64,000 nucleotides of DNA from Glycine soja. Taxonomy: Eukaryota; Streptophyta; Magnoliopsida; Fabales; Fabaceae. The stretch's first letter is position 1. Each line of letters starts with the position of its first letter. The stretch is taken from positions 14,355,865 to 14,419,864 of the forward strand of contig NC_041005.1 in assembly GCF_004193775.1 (NCBI RefSeq). The letters run 5' to 3'. The translations under genes were made by a program, and so were the position numbers. Below the pieces are notes generated by a model. That model did no database searches. It saw only the letters and a program-made list of their open reading frames with translations, and had not been told where the DNA came from. Shown here piece after piece: positions 32,479 through 44,839 of the stretch.

Positions 32479-34700
32479 ATGAACTATATTCTTTTGAATC
32501 ATCGTTGGATGTACGATAGATGTTATAGTGGTAGAAGTAGTTTGAAAGAGTCTTTTGTTGAAGGGGTTGAAGAGTTTGTTTACAAAGCTAACCAGTAAGA
32601 TTGTTATCACAATGATGGGGGATCATATGTCCTTATGTTAAATGCAATTGGACTAGAATTTTGGAGGATAGAGTTGTGAAGGTTCACCTTTACAAAAATG
32701 GCTTCAAGCCTAATCATTGGATTTCAACTGATCATGGTGAAGAGATGTTGCATGTTGATTTAAATGATGACAATAGCTGCATGGATGGTTTAAGTAGTGC
32801 ATAATATGTGACTCAAGATGAATAATTTACCAAGAGATGGTCTGTGAAGCTCTCAGGCAACCTGAGACATTTAAAGCTCTAAACTCAAATAATACATAAG
32901 AACCTCGATATTCAAAGATTTTACAATTTATTGGTGGAGGCGAATGAGCCATTGTACGAAGGAGCATTAGACTCAAAATTATCAATATCCGCGAGGCTAT
33001 TACCTTCCAAGTCCAATTGGAATGTTCCCGACCAATGCTTAGATTGTTTGCCAAAAAAAATTTATGATGCAAAGAGGTTAGTATCGAAGTTGGGATTGGA
33101 GGCTAAGAGGATTGATTGTTGTATGGATGGCTGCATGTTGTATTATAACAGTGATGGAGCATTAACTGAATACAAATTTTGTAACAAGCCCAAGTATCGT
33201 GCCTACACTGTTGGAAGAAGCAATAGAAAACTAGTTCCAGTAAAGGTGATGTTTTATTTGCCTATAATACCAAGGTTGCAGAGAATATTTGCATCAATGC
33301 AAACTACAAGCCAAATGACATGGCACTATGAGAATAGAAGATCTTCAGGCATGTTACGTCATCCCTCTAATGGTGAAGCCTGGAAACACTTTGATTAGGT
33401 ACATGCAAATTTTGCTATTGATTCGCAGAATGTGCGACTCAATTTATGCACAGATGGATTTAAGCCATATATTCAAGCATCCTCTTCACCTTATTCTTGC
33501 TGGTCAATCATTGTTACCCCGTACAATCTTCCTCCAGAAAGGTGTATGACTAAACCTTATATGTTCTTAAGTTTGTACCAGGCTCATTTAATTCAACAGT
33601 TGGTATTGATGTTTATTTACAGCTTTTGATTGATGATCTGAAGAAGTTGTGGAGTGGTGTTTTCACTTACGATGTTTCAAGAAAGCAAAATTTCATGATG
33701 AGGGCAACTTTGATGTGAACTATTAATGATTTTCCTACTTATGGCATGTTGTCTGGTTGGGGGACACATGGTAGATTGACATGTTCATATTGCATGGAGG
33801 ACACAAAGGCCTTCCAGTTCGCAAATGGGAGAAATTAAAACTTCTTGGTTTGACTGCCATCGTAGGTTCTTACCTAGTGGTCATGAATTTAAGAGGACCA
33901 AAAATTCCTTAAAAAAAGGGGAAGTAGAAAAGGATGAGCCACTGCGTATGTTGACACCTACACAAGTTTGACATAGGGTATGGGATTTGCCAAAAGTCAC
34001 AAAAACTGCCCTGCCACCATCAATAGTATACGGATATGGGGAGTGGCATCATTGGACAAAAAGAAGTGTCTTTTGGGATCTTCCGTATTGGAAAGATAAT
34101 TTGTTGTGACACAATCTTAATGTTATGCACATAGAGAAAATTTTCTTTGACAACATATTCAACATTGTGATGAATGTTAGTGGTAAGACAAAAGACAATG
34201 AGAATGCTAGGATGGACTTAGCTTTGTATTGTAGATGGAAAAACTTGGAGTTGAAGTTAGGGGCTAATGGAAAGTTGTTAAAGCCAAAAAACAAATTACA
34301 CTTTAATTGTAGACCAAACAAAGTTAGTCTGTCAATGGATAAAAGAACTAAGAATGTCAGATGGTTATTCTTCTAACTTGGCAAGATGTGCCAATGTTGA
34401 TAAGGGAACCATGCATGGGATGAAAAACCATGATTGCCATGTATTCATAGTGTTTACTTCCTATTGCTTTAGCTCATTGCCGCCACATGTCTTAAATCAA
34501 CTTATTGAAATAAGTCATTTCTTCAAAGATTTGAGTTCTACAACTTTGATGGAGGATGAATTGAGTAGAATGGACAAAATATTCCATTCATTTTTTGCAA
34601 GTTGGAGAGAATATTCCCCTAGGTATTTTCGATTCAATGGAACATCTCCCTATTCATCTGACATATGAAGCTAGACTTGGTGGACTAGTCCAATATAGAT
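32479..34700 (+). pseudogene. CACTA TNP2-type transposase (Transpos_assoc, Transposase_21, DUF4218), left copy
   Basis: The ATG at 32479 begins MNYILLNHRWMYDRCYSGRS, the transposase-associated N-terminal domain. The Transposase_21 part follows: MDGCMLYYNSDG (33124-33160), YKFCNKPKYRAY, GMLRHPSNGEAWKHFD, LCTDGFKPYIQASSSPYSCW, YNLPPER, MLSGWGTHGRLTCSYC (33748-33800), VYGYGEWHHW and a DUF4218 region at 34354-34668 (MHGMKNHDCHVF, SSLPPHVLNQL). Stops and frame changes are frequent (for example near 32597 and 33398), so it is non-functional. The enzyme would bind and cut the CACTA ends. Confidence 0.8.
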
Positions 34701-35414
34701 GGATGTTTCCATTTGAAAGGTAATAAAATGATCATTATATTCTATTTAAAATTCATTTGTTTAATATTCATCAATCATGACTTGGTTTTGATTAAAAATT
34801 GTAGATTCATGAGCGATTCTAAATGAGCAGTGAAAAATAAGGCTAGGGTTGAAGGATCCATCTGCGCGTCTTGCATACATCGTGACACAACTTATTTTTG
34901 TTCTCATTATTTCAACAAATTTATGAAATTGAAACTAAAAGGCGTTCGCCAATTTTCTCATTTTTGTTCTCATTCCTGTCGTCGTGAAATATTAAGAATC
35001 AAATTGCAATTGAAACTAATAGGCGTCCACCAATGTATCAGTGTTTGACCAACAAAGTCGTCCTTTTGAGAAGGAATTCATTCACTGGTTAACTGATGAA
35101 GAGAAAGACTCAGCCCATGTTCATGTGTTGATTAACTGTGTCAAAGTTAAGCCATACCTTGAGTAAGTTGGACCATCTATGCTCTTTGGGTTTCAATAAT
35201 TATTGTTGTCAATTGCATTGTATTCCAAATATTGACTCGCCATACATTATATTTGGACAATTCATTCTTGCAATCCGAATCAAATGTCTCTACTCGTAAT
35301 GTACATGCAGATTTTCCTACTTGGTTCCAAGAACAAGTATTTCTGTTATAGTTTATTTTATTTTTTTATTTTATGGTAAATAAAATATAACTATTCATAC
35401 TCTTTATATTCGTA

Positions 35415-35880
35415 GGTTATAAATGAGTCTATAAATGTGAGAAATCAACACTTAAAGAATTTATCATATGGTCCTATGAGTTACGTTAAAGAATGGAATG
35501 CATACTTTGTTAATGGATACAAATTCCATACTCAAGCATGGACTGAGGGGAAGAAAATGATAAATAGTGGGGCTCATGTAAAGGGCCTTACAGAAGGAGG
35601 CGCAAATGATTTTTATGGGGTCATTCAACATATATATGAACTAGAGTATAATACTACAGGCTATCCTAAGCGTGTAGTATTATTTTATTATCATTGGTTT
35701 GATCCAACGAGTTGAGGAACAAGAGTTGATCCTAAATATGGCACTGTGGAAATTCGAATGGATAAAAAATATAATATGTTTCACCCATTCATCAATGCAC
35801 ATAATGTAAGGCCAGTGTATTATGTGCCATATCCAACAACAAGAAGGGACAAGCGTGGTTGGTGTGTTGCAGTTTAAACG
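35415..35880 (+). pseudogene. CACTA DUF4216-like exon, left copy
   Basis: NLSYGPMSYVKEWNAYFVNG, YKFHTQAWTEGKK and YYHWFDPTS match the conserved region downstream of TNP2 in plant CACTA transposases. A stop after DPTS (TGA, about 35713) is followed by [20 protein letters not shown] in the same frame. Mirror copy 51170-51594. Confidence 0.7.
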
Positions 35881-36340
35881 AAGCCAAGGGATTACATAGA
35901 ATCCGATCATGTACAAGAGGATGTGCCTTACCAAGTAGAGGAGATGTCACATGTCAATGAAGTCATTGAAGTTGAAAGTATTTCAAAATTGTAAGACTTA
36001 AGAGGTGGTGTTGAAGAAGTAGACCCTGTTAATTTGTTGCCAAACAAAGAAGAATCAAATAATTTGAATGGAGAATCAAACAATATTGAACTGGACAATG
36101 AAGGGGAATTGGAATATGACTTTGAAGTTTACAATTCTGAAGAGGATTAGACATGTGTGTTCGTTAGTCAGTTATAATGTTTGTTATTAGTGACAACTTT
36201 GTTTTGTTGTAATACTTGAACACTTTGTCAGTGTATTTTATTTTTGTTGTGAAATAGAAGTCAGTTAGTTATCTAATTTTCATTCATCTCAATATTCTAT
36301 TTGATTAATTATTTGTAATATTATTTTTCTACATATAGAT

Positions 36341-37920
36341 ATGTCATCAGGTAGTGTTGATCATCTTTGACCCCCGTCACATGACTCTAGTGGGAAAGGG
36401 ACAAGTGGAAAGAAAAAATGATATGTGGTTAGACTACTACCACCTTAAGATAGTCTACCATCATCTACCCCATCCTCGTCTACTGTGTCTATACTAGTCA
36501 GGTCTTCTGATGTTGCACCTACACCATCTCCACCTCCGATTGAAGTTAGACCATTTTCATTTCATTTTGATGCATGTGGACTATCCCCGATACCTACATC
36601 CACACCATCCCCATCCCCGACTGTAGCCAACATGCCTACTGATGAAGACGTTCCAAATTTGGCCATGGAAGACCCCCCCCCCCCCAATGATCGTCCTATG
36701 ATTACACTTATCAATGGAGTGCAAGTATTACAAAATTTACATTATTGTTCATTATATATGATACATCATTTGATCTTTTACTTTTTCACGAATTATTTTT
36801 TTTATTTAGGTTTCATCCATCTAAGGTTGTGGCAAAGGCTGTCACATTGTCCATTAGACAATAATTTGGTCACCCATGGCCTACATTGGGAGTAATTCCA
36901 AAAGATCATCAAGAACTTTTTTTTCTAGTGTTTTAAGGTAACTTATTCTTCTGTTAATGAATTAGTTCAATGGTTGAAATGGATAGTAATGTTGATTTTG
37001 TTTTATTTGATCTGAAATTGTAAAATTGGTATTTTGTTAATTGTGTTACATTTCATAACTTTGTTATTCTTTATATAAAATTGGTTTCGAGACCCAAGGA
37101 AGAGAATGAAATTAAGAAAGCTTTTAACTCCAAAGCCTCTTATAGATGTTTTTAGATGCTTAGGGATGTTCGAAATGAAAATAAAAGGCCATATTGGATT
37201 GGAGATCCTATTTGGAACGATCTGTTATCACATCGGAATGCACCTGTGTATCGTTCCAAGTATGTAGAGGCAAAACAAAAATTAGGCATCTAAAAAGGGT
37301 GGGTGTATGCATACAGGTGGTTCTATCAGCTTGCAGGATCATGTCATTCGCTTGGTATGTACATTAAAATTATAATACATATTTCTTTGTACTTGTTTAA
37401 TTTACCACTTAATGTTTATTTTATAATGTTTGTTAATAGTCAGAGGAGTTTGGTTGATCTGCATACATAGATGAGGTCTTTCAGTAAACTCATTTACGAA
37501 AGGATACTAGTCAATTTGTTGATGATAGATCCAGGTAGACACATGTGAGACCATTATCTTCCATGTTTTTTTATTCTTTTAAGTGTTTATTATATTTATG
37601 AAATAATAATTGTTTATGAATGATAGTAAGAATTTCAGGCTAGACTATCTCAAGCTAGGTCTGATGTTGCATCAAGTGTAGGTGAATCATAACTCACTCC
37701 TTTAGACCCTACTAAAGAACAAAAACTTAGGAGTCAGTGTTAGGTTACAACTACGGGACCAAAGTGTAAGGGACCCATTTACGGTACTAGAGACCTTGCT
37801 CATACTTATAAATGTGGAGATGAGAACTTCATGCAACATACGCAAGGATCTTCCAGTCACGCTCAACCTGCCGCAGAGATTAACCGACTAAGGGAGGAGC
37901 TTTGTCGAACAAAGGAGTAG
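36341..37920 (+). pseudogene. CACTA second gene, Transposase_24/TNPA-like, left copy
   Basis: The ATG at 36341 (MSSGSVDHL) is followed by a stop. A Pro/Ser-rich stretch runs 36485-36730, including an expanded C-tract near 36680 that the right copy lacks. After an intron-like gap comes the conserved core at 37085-37290 (KEENEIKKAFNSKAS, NENKRPYWIGDPIWND). Later parts at 37640-37920 read QARLSQARSDVASS and EINRLREELCRTKE, suggesting a coiled coil. Broken in several places. TNPA-like proteins bind CACTA subterminal repeats. Confidence 0.65.
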
Positions 37921-38329
37921 ATGCATGTATTTGAGTTAGTTGTCCTTCAGTTCCTACCTCCTGAAGTGTGGAACATTATTCATCAACATCAACAACCTCA
38001 CCAACATCATCAGGACCAGCAGCAACAACAAGACAATGACCAACCAGATGACTAGCAACAAGACAATAACCACCGGAGGCACCTTCCCAATGAATATTTC
38101 AATTATTGACTTAGCAACAAAAAATTACTATTGGCATGTTACATTGTGCCTTACTTTTAGATTTATTAACAATTTAACATAATGATCTATTTTACTATTT
38201 GTTTTGGATTTATGAATTTGAGTATTTTGTTAATTAAAATTTTGACGTTAAATAACATAAATACAAAAAATAATTCCTAAATTATTGATGTTAAATAATA
38301 AAAATGAAATAAACAATTATTCATAAAAT

Positions 38330-38616
38330 TTAAATACTTCTGACAAAATTATCCATGGGAAATTTGCAACGGAAACACCTGTCGGAAATTTCTGAAGGAT
38401 ATTGCTATCGAAAAAATCTATCAGAAATTTCCGATGGGATTATCCGTATGAAATTTGTGACGGACACAAAGAATCCACCAGTTTTAATCTCCTACGGCCA
38501 TTTTCTAATGAATTTTGGTTCGTCGGAAATCCGTCATTAATTTTGATTGATTTACCGATGGATTTTTTAGTTTTCCGACAGAGTCTAGCCATCAGAAATA
38601 TGCTTTTTTTGTAGTG
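38330..38616 (+). repeat. CACTA 3' subterminal repeats and terminus, left copy
   Basis: Repeated TCGGAAAT, ATCAGAAAT, GACGGA and CCGATGGAT-type motifs in both orientations, ending TTTTTTTGTAGTG. Confidence 0.75.
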
Positions 38617-38619
38617 TTA

Positions 38620-39308
38620 TATTCATTTTTATCTTTGTGCAAATTTTAATAAAAAAATTAATTAAGAATATTTTTGAGTCACTAATTATTTTTTTTTACA
38701 AACTATTATTTTTATTCTTACTCTTTTATTTTTTACTGAAGGAACATAAAATTTGGCCAAATTTTATGTTCTCAATGAAGGGAATGGGTTAAACTGATAT
38801 ATTTAATAGAAATTGTTAACAGAAAATGGTGATGACAAAAAGATACATGCTACTCATTATCCCCAATCGTTAATGTTTTGTTCAAGAATTTAACAACAAA
38901 TGATATCTCTTTGGATTATCTAATACGGAATTATTTTATTATCTTTTTTAATTATAATTTATAAAATTTTAACTATTACTATTTGAATATTCAGCTGATT
39001 ACTTATTGTATTTTATCTGCAGTTTGCCTTTGGGATTTTGTAATTTTGCTTTGACTCCAAGGCTCAAATTATTCAATTATTTGATCCAAAATGGAAGCAA
39101 GGTTCAATATTGTTGTTGCATTACAAAAGGCTGGCAGGATTGTTGCACAGCTAACAAATTTAAACGAGATTCTTTAAAATTATGAGTAACTAAAATTTAA
39201 ACGAATGAAGTATTTTGCTATTTAGTTTAGCTCTTTATTGTTACACATGTAAATCGACTATCTGAGAGTAATTTTTTAAACTTCCTCTTCGAGTACCTGG
39301 ATCTCCCC
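38620..39308. other. Spacer between CACTA and copia element
   Basis: No gene found. Positions 38820-39160 mirror 48061-48420 closely and form the inner end of the main inverted duplication. The right-hand 150 bp have no mirror match. Confidence 0.75.
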
Positions 39309-39508
39309 TGTAGAATAAAACAAAGGTAGAGATATGAAGAGTAGATAATTTTATTCTGAATAATATAATGCTTTTTATAGGCAAAATTTACATCAAATTA
39401 TCATAAAAGAGAGAAACCAAACAGTTATAACATATATTCTAATAATAAATAAGATTATTAGCCATTAAAAGAGCGGTTACAAAGTTTATAGAATATAAAA
39501 AACCAACA
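39309..39508 (-). repeat. 3' LTR of the copia element
   Basis: 200 bp, TG...CA bounded (plus-strand reading TGTAGAATAAAA ... AACCAACA). It is preceded on the minus strand by the purine tract AATTTAAGGAAGGG. Confidence 0.85.
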
Positions 39509-39545
39509 AACCCTTCCTTAAATTGAAAGTTTGCAAACTATCAGT

Positions 39546-41209
39546 TTAATGAGATTCATTAAGCATGCAAACTCCAAGCAAATTCCTTAGCTTCTGAAAT
39601 GTAGACAACTTCAATGGTTTGGTCATGATGTCAGAAATTTGCTTTTCACTCTTGCAATAGATTAGGTCCCTTAAAAAATGAAATCTCACATCTATGTGCT
39701 TGCTTCTTCCATGCATAATAGGATTTTTTGACAACTTTATGGTGGAACTATTATCACAATAGATGAGAGTTGGACCTCGTTGCTTGAAGTGAACTTCTTC
39801 AAGAATATTCCTTAGCCAAATTGCTTAGCAAGCACATGCTGAAACTGCTATAAATTCTGCTTCTATTGTGGATAAAGTAACAATGGGCTGCTTCTGTGAT
39901 GACCAACAGATTGATATTTACCCCATCATAAAAACATACCCAGAAGTACTTTTTCTATCACCTAAATCTCCAACATAATCACTATCCCAACAGATTAAAC
40001 TTTTCACCTCTCTTATAAAACAACTCAAATTCTCTTGTTCCTTGCAAGTAACGAAGGATTCTTTTAGCAACAAGCAAATGCATTTCTGTAGGATTCTCCA
40101 TGTACCTGTTAATCAAACTTACAGAATACATTATATCAGGCCTAGTTGCAATTAGATACATTAAGCTTCCCACAATCTATTTATAAAGTGTACTGTTTAT
40201 TTTCTTCCCTTCAGGATCTTTGTACAACTTCAAACCACACTCAACTGGAGTGTTTACAGAATTGCAATCATGCATCTAAAATCAGTCCAAAATATCTCTC
40301 ACATATTTCTTTTGAGAATGAAAAATTCCAACATCTGATTGCACTATTTCTATACTTAGAAAGTAATGCAACATGCCAAGATCAGTCATTTAAAACTCAT
40401 TCATCATAGACTTCTTGAATTCATCAAACATGAGAGTACAATTTCCAGTAAATATAAGATCATCAACATATAAGCATACTATGAGTATTTTTCCTTTTTC
40501 ATTAAATTTAATAAACAATGAATGCTCATAGAGGCATTTCGTAAAACCAACTTTTATGAAATAAGACTCAATGCGACTATACCAAGCTCGAGGGGCTTGT
40601 TTTAGTCCATAAAGAGCCTTTTTTAATCTGTAAACTTTGTGCTCATTTCTAATTTTCACATAACCAGGGGGTTGATCAATAAATACCTATTCCTCCAAAT
40701 AACCATGTAAGAATGATAACTTTACATCTAGTTGAAATATAGGCCATGCATTTTGTGCTGCTAGTGCAACTACTAACCTGATTGTATCATGTCTTGCAAC
40801 TGGTGAAAAACTTATGTGTAATCAACCCCATACTGTTGCTTGTAACCCTTGGCCACCAAGCGTGCCTTATATTTATCCACTTCACCATTTTCTTTCAGTT
40901 TTTTTTGAAAACCCATTTCACTCCTATGGTATTATGTCCATTTGGAAGATCACACAACTCCCAAGTATCATTTCTTTCAATGAAATCAATTTCATCATCC
41001 ATCATTTTCCTCCATTTTTCTTCTTTGACAACACTTTCAAAGGTTGTAGGGTCACAATCTAAAAACAAAGCAAAATGAGTAATCGGATTTTCAATTTCTG
41101 TTACCCCATAATCAAACATCCATGCAGGCCTTCTTCTTGCTCGTTGAGGTCTTTCATCTTCAATTGTGATTGCTGGAATTTGTTGTTCTTCTAGCTCCCT
41201 TGTCTGCAA
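39546..41209 (-). pseudogene. Copia reverse transcriptase and RNase H
   Basis: From high to low coordinates: RT N-terminus at 41209-40895 (WRKMMDDEIDFIERNDTWEL, GVKWVFKKN), RT core at 40659-40390 (VYRLKKALYGLKQAPRAWY and the catalytic YVDD in CLYVDDLIFTGN), then [20 protein letters not shown] and RYLQGT (40173-39982), and the RNase H end (39734-39546, HIDVRFHFLRD, ISDIMTKPL). Stops lie between these pieces, for example near 40890, 40660 and 39980. It would copy element RNA into DNA in the virus-like particle. Confidence 0.9.
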
Positions 41210-41262
41210 CTCTTCATCTTCATTATCTTCATCAAAGTTTGCAAGAATTTACTTTGTTTCAT

Positions 41263-42592
41263 CTATGTTATTTTCCCAAAATCTTTCTTCATAAGAAACA
41301 ACATCACGACTAATAATGATCTTTTAGTGGTAGGATTATACAATTTATATGCTTTTGACTGATCACTAACACCAAGAAAGATACATTTTTCACCTTTATC
41401 ATCAAGCTTTGATCTTTTCTTATCTGGAATATGGGCATAAGCAATGCATCCAAATATCCTAAAGTGGTCCACTGTTGGTTTTCTTTCGCTCCATGCCTCC
41501 TCTGGTGTCATATTTTTCAAAGCAAATGTAGGACTTCTATTTAGAATGTGCACGCTCCAATTATCAGCTTTAGGCCAAAATTCTTTTGAAATGCCACTCT
41601 TAGTCAAGAGGCACCGTACCATGTTGAGAATGGTTCTATTTTTCCTCTCTGAGACACCATTTTGTTGTGGTGTATATGTTGTTGTCAACTCCTTCCAGAT
41701 TCCATGATTTACACAAAAAGTAGAAAATTCATCTGAGCAATACTCTCCACCACGGTTTGTTCGAAGAGACTTAATAGTCTTTTCAGATTCTATTTCAACT
41801 CGAGCTTTGAAGCTTTTAAATGAAGAGAGAGCTTCATATTTTTCCTGCAAAAAATAGATCCAAGTTTTTCTAGAAAAATCATATGTGAAAGTAATGAAAT
41901 ATTTTTTACCTCCATTGGAAGAAGGATTTATTGGACCAAATATATCTAAATGAATCAATTCCAAAACACATTTTGCTCTCTATGAATTTCCATTGGGGAA
42001 CTGAGAACGATGTTGTTTGCTAACAACACATTCTTCACAAACTTGAGAGGGAGCAGTAATTTGAGGAAGGCCTATCACCATGTTTTTTTTGTTCAAGGAT
42101 CTTCAATCCACTAAAACTCAAATGACCATAATGATAATGCCACAACCAAGTAGAAACAGTAACTTTGGCCATTAAACTAGAATGAATGCTTTCAATTTTT
42201 AGTGGGAATAACCTGTTTGAATTCATTTTTATAACTGCAATGGCACCTCAAACAGGATAAAAAATTTCACGAGTACCTTTGCTAATAAAAATTTCATAAC
42301 CTTTTTCTTGCAATTGACCAGCACTTAACAAGTTGCTTTTCAAGTCAGGGACATAGAGCACATTAGAAATTGTTTCTACAAAACCATTCCTGGTTTTTAT
42401 TTTAATATCACCTTTTCCCATCACTTTTACAGTAGAACAATCACCAAAGCTAATAGTGGAATGAAAATCTTCATTTAAATATGAGAAAGAGGACTTACTT
42501 CCACTCATGTGATTACTACAATCAGTGTCTACATGCCAGATTTCTGCCTCACTATCTTTTGCATCTTCAACATCCATCAATAAGGTTTCCAC
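41263..42592 (-). pseudogene. Copia protease and integrase
   Basis: The protease is at 42592-42248, with the motif WHVDTDCSNHMSG. Copia proteases normally have DSGCSNHM, so the catalytic D-T/S-G has lost its glycine. The GAG-pre-integrase zinc region at 42226-42035 reads WLWHYHYGHLSFSGLKIL. The integrase core at 41964-41263 reads IHLDIFGPINPSSNGGKKYF, TFTYDFSRKTWIYFL, LRTNRGGEY and YTPQQNGVSERKNRTIL, covering the D-D-35-E region. Stops or shifts separate the pieces at about 42240 and 41980. Confidence 0.9.
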
Positions 42593-43600
42593 TTCTTTCT
42601 CCTCGATAAAATTTGAACTTCCCCTTTTTCCTTAAGATTAGGCAATCTAGTATAACAATTAGAGGCATAATGACCAAATTTATGACATCTATAACATTGT
42701 ACCTTTGATTTATCATGATCTCTTCCTCTACCATTGCCTTGAGATTGATCATTATTGTCTTTTGTATTATTGTTGAAATCTCTATTTCCTCGATCTCCAC
42801 GCCCTCTTCCTCTACCTCTACCTCTACCCCTTCCTCTAGAGTTGTTGGAATGAATATTGGTAGAAGCCTTCAATGCATGCTCCTCCATTGTTGATCTTTT
42901 GTTCATGCACTAATAAAGAACTTTGAAGCTCATCAAGAGAAAGATCATCAATATCATTTGACTCTTCAATTGAGCATACAATATAATCAAATTTTGGTGT
43001 TAATGAGCGTAGAATTTTTTCTACAATGGTTGTGTAAGTCATTTCCTCACCATGAAATCGCATGTTGTTAGCAATACCCATGGTTCTTGAACAATAATCA
43101 GTTACTGACTCACCTTCTTTCATTTGAAGGACTTCAAAATCTCTTCTCAACACTTGAAGTTGAGCACGTTTCACTCGTGAGGAGCCTTGATATTTTTTCT
43201 TCATTGAATCCCAAATGTCCTTGGAAGTATCTTTGCAAAGAATGGTTTCAAGGATAGAACGATCAATGGCTTGAAACAAATAATTTTTGGCTTTTAAGTC
43301 TTTCAATTTCATTACTTCATACTCTTTTTGTTGTGTCTCTGTAAGAGCTACGTCATCACTTGGTGTTGCCACACCACCTACAACAACCTGCCAGAACTCC
43401 TTGGATCGCAAGAGATTCTCCATCAACATGCTCCAATGATCATAGTGACCATCAAAACGTGGAATGACTGGTTGAACAAAATTTTCAAAAGATATTGGTG
43501 GGACAATTATTTTCTTCTCTCTTTCTCTTTGTTTTTTTTTCTCACACTTTTGGACTACTGTCACTCTCACTCCCTTGGACTGCTGCCTTTCTCTTAACCT
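42577..43600 (-). pseudogene. Copia gag
   Basis: The gag body at 43540-42900 reads PVIPRFDGHYDHWSMLMENL, LKDLKAKNYLFQAIDRSILE, DIWDSMKKKYQG and RRDFEVLQMKEGESVTDYCS (UBN2 type). A frameshift near 42905 leads into the next frame with an RG-rich run and the CCHC knuckle CYRCHKFGHYASNCY (42690-42650). Mid-copy decay makes it non-functional. Confidence 0.9.
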
Positions 43601-43605
43601 AGCTA

Positions 43606-43618
43606 GCTCTTGATACCA
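43606..43618 (-). promoter_or_regulatory. Primer-binding site of the copia element
   Basis: Minus-strand TGGTATCAAGAGC, one base after the LTR, complementary to the 3' end of initiator Met tRNA. Confidence 0.85.
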
Positions 43619-43619
43619 C

Positions 43620-43735
43620 TGTAGAATAAAAGGAAGGTAGAAATATGAATAGTAGATAATTTTATTCTGAATAATATGATGTCTTTTATAGGAAAACATT
43701 ACATCAAATTATCATAAAAGAGAGAAACCAAACAC
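43620..43735 (-). repeat. 5' LTR remnant of the copia element
   Basis: TGTAGAATAAAAGGAAGG ... GAAACCAAAC, matching 39309-39424; the remainder is missing. Confidence 0.85.
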
Positions 43736-43767
43736 ACACACACACTAAATTCTTAGTTTCTATTTTT

Positions 43768-44160
43768 TTTTTAAAATTTAACTTTTAGTCCTTAAACAAA
43801 AAGTGATTAGTCAATGTTTCTCAATTTTTTTGGGTTAATATTTTTTTAGTTCGTGAACTTTTGTTTGACTAATCAAGATTTTTAAACTTATAAAAATTTC
43901 AGGTTTTAATCTCTAAACTAAAGTTTGAATCTATTATTTTTATTTATTTAATGAGATTTTAGAAACTAAAAATCAAAATTTTTAAATTTTAGGGACTAAT
44001 TAGAAAACTTAATGAAAAAAGTTGAGAGACATTGACCAGTCAAATTTTTATTTAGAGATTAAAAACAGAATTTCAAAAAAAATTAAGAGATCTTAACCAA
44101 TCAAATTTTTATTTAAGTATTGAAAAATGAATTTTAAAAAAAATAAGTACTAAACTTAAT
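43768..44160. repeat. Fold-back, MITE-like sequence
   Basis: The stretch at 43768-43830 (TTAACTTTTAGTCC ... GTCAATGTTTCTCAA) matches the reverse complement of about 44011-44072 (GTTGAGAGACATTGACCAGT ... TAAAAACAG), so the segment can fold back on itself. No target-site duplication could be fixed. Confidence 0.45.
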
Positions 44161-44295
44161 TAACTCTCGAATTCGGCCCTAAGAGAGGTGTACATAGTAT
44201 TTAACAATGAGTCCCTGTTTGTGGATGTGGCCCTCGAATTTGGCCAGGCAAAAGGAACCGAATTAACTTATGAGTCTTGGCAGCGCATCAATGTA

Positions 44296-44395
44296 TACAC
44301 AGACAACTAACAAATTGTTTCACGTATGAATAAAACAAAAGAATTAAATCCTAGATCCGCATGCTTCTTGAAATTAATCTTGAAGCCCCCAATTT
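44296..44395 (+). repeat. Direct repeat, copy 1 of 2
   Basis: ATACACAGACAACTAACAAA, then TTTCACGTATGAATAAAACA, then GCATG...GAAATTAATCTT. Copy 2 lies at about 44840-44935. Confidence 0.8.
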
Positions 44396-44642
44396 TGATT
44401 TTCATTAATTGTTTTCCATCAGAGCAAGGGAAAATGTTATGAACACCCCCTAATTAAGAAGGAAGAGAGATGCTTAAAAAAAAAAAGAGATATGGCCATA
44501 AGAGAAAAAATATTATCGATATAGGATGTGTTGTAGTAAAAGAAATGTTTTTTTTTTGCTGACGAAAAAAATAACTACATTCATGATTGTGAATTATATA
44601 TGGAGAAAAACTACATTTAGCAATCAGCACATGCAATTAACG

Positions 44643-44836
44643 ATGCAAAAGACTTTTTTTTTTTTTTTTTTACACATGTGTGCAGATGAATATGCAAGCA
44701 TGCTGTTCTCTCAAGTCTCATGAGAGGGGTTTCGACGAATCTAGGAAGGTGCCTTGTATGATTTGGATATGTATATTTGGACTTTAATTGGGTGGCAAAG
44801 AAATTTCAGTGGTATTGACAGATATTAAAACTAGAG
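44643..44836 (+). repeat. Inverted copy of the PPO upstream region
   Basis: This about 190 bp matches the reverse complement of 47753-47940, for example CTCATGAGAGGG(G/C)TTTCGACGA and ATTTGGACTTTAATTGGGTG. On the plus strand it is oriented as if to lead into a second PPO gene, but none follows. It is a relic of duplication. Confidence 0.8.
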
Positions 44837-44839
44837 CTC

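Larger units (their letters stand above)
27466..38616 (+). mobile_element. CACTA (En/Spm-type) transposon, left copy
   Basis: The 3' end is intact: TTTTTTTGTAGTG ending at 38616, followed by TTA (38617-38619). The 5' terminus is damaged: the right copy shows CACTACAAGAAAA preceded by TTA, while here that stretch is missing near 27466. The subterminal regions carry the CCGACGGA/TCCGTCGG-type repeats usual in CACTA elements. Inside are a TNP2-type transposase (32479-34700), a DUF4216-like exon (35415-35880) and a Transposase_24/TNPA-like frame (36341-37920), all decayed. A 1.8 kb Mutator-like insertion sits at 28090-29909. Confidence 0.85.
6300..39160 (+). repeat. Left arm of the large inverted duplication
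   Basis: In order: hAT, antisense ORF, Tat LTR, AT-rich spacer, CACTA, 0.5 kb spacer. The same order appears reversed and on the opposite strand at 48061-63655. The arm is about twice as long because it contains a 2.75 kb solo LTR, a 1.6 kb solo LTR, a 10.3 kb Athila-like element and a 1.8 kb MULE that the other arm lacks. Confidence 0.9.
39309..43735 (-). mobile_element. Ty1/copia element, decayed, with truncated 5' LTR
   Basis: On the minus strand it has a 5' LTR remnant (43735-43620), a Met-tRNA-type primer-binding site, gag, protease, integrase, reverse transcriptase, RNase H, a polypurine tract and a 200 bp 3' LTR (39508-39309). Order GAG-PR-INT-RT-RH is diagnostic of copia. The two LTRs share about 115 bp; the outer 85 bp of the 5' LTR are missing, replaced by (CA)n at 43735. 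Because of that truncation no target-site duplication can be read. Frameshifts and stops separate the domains. Confidence 0.9.
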
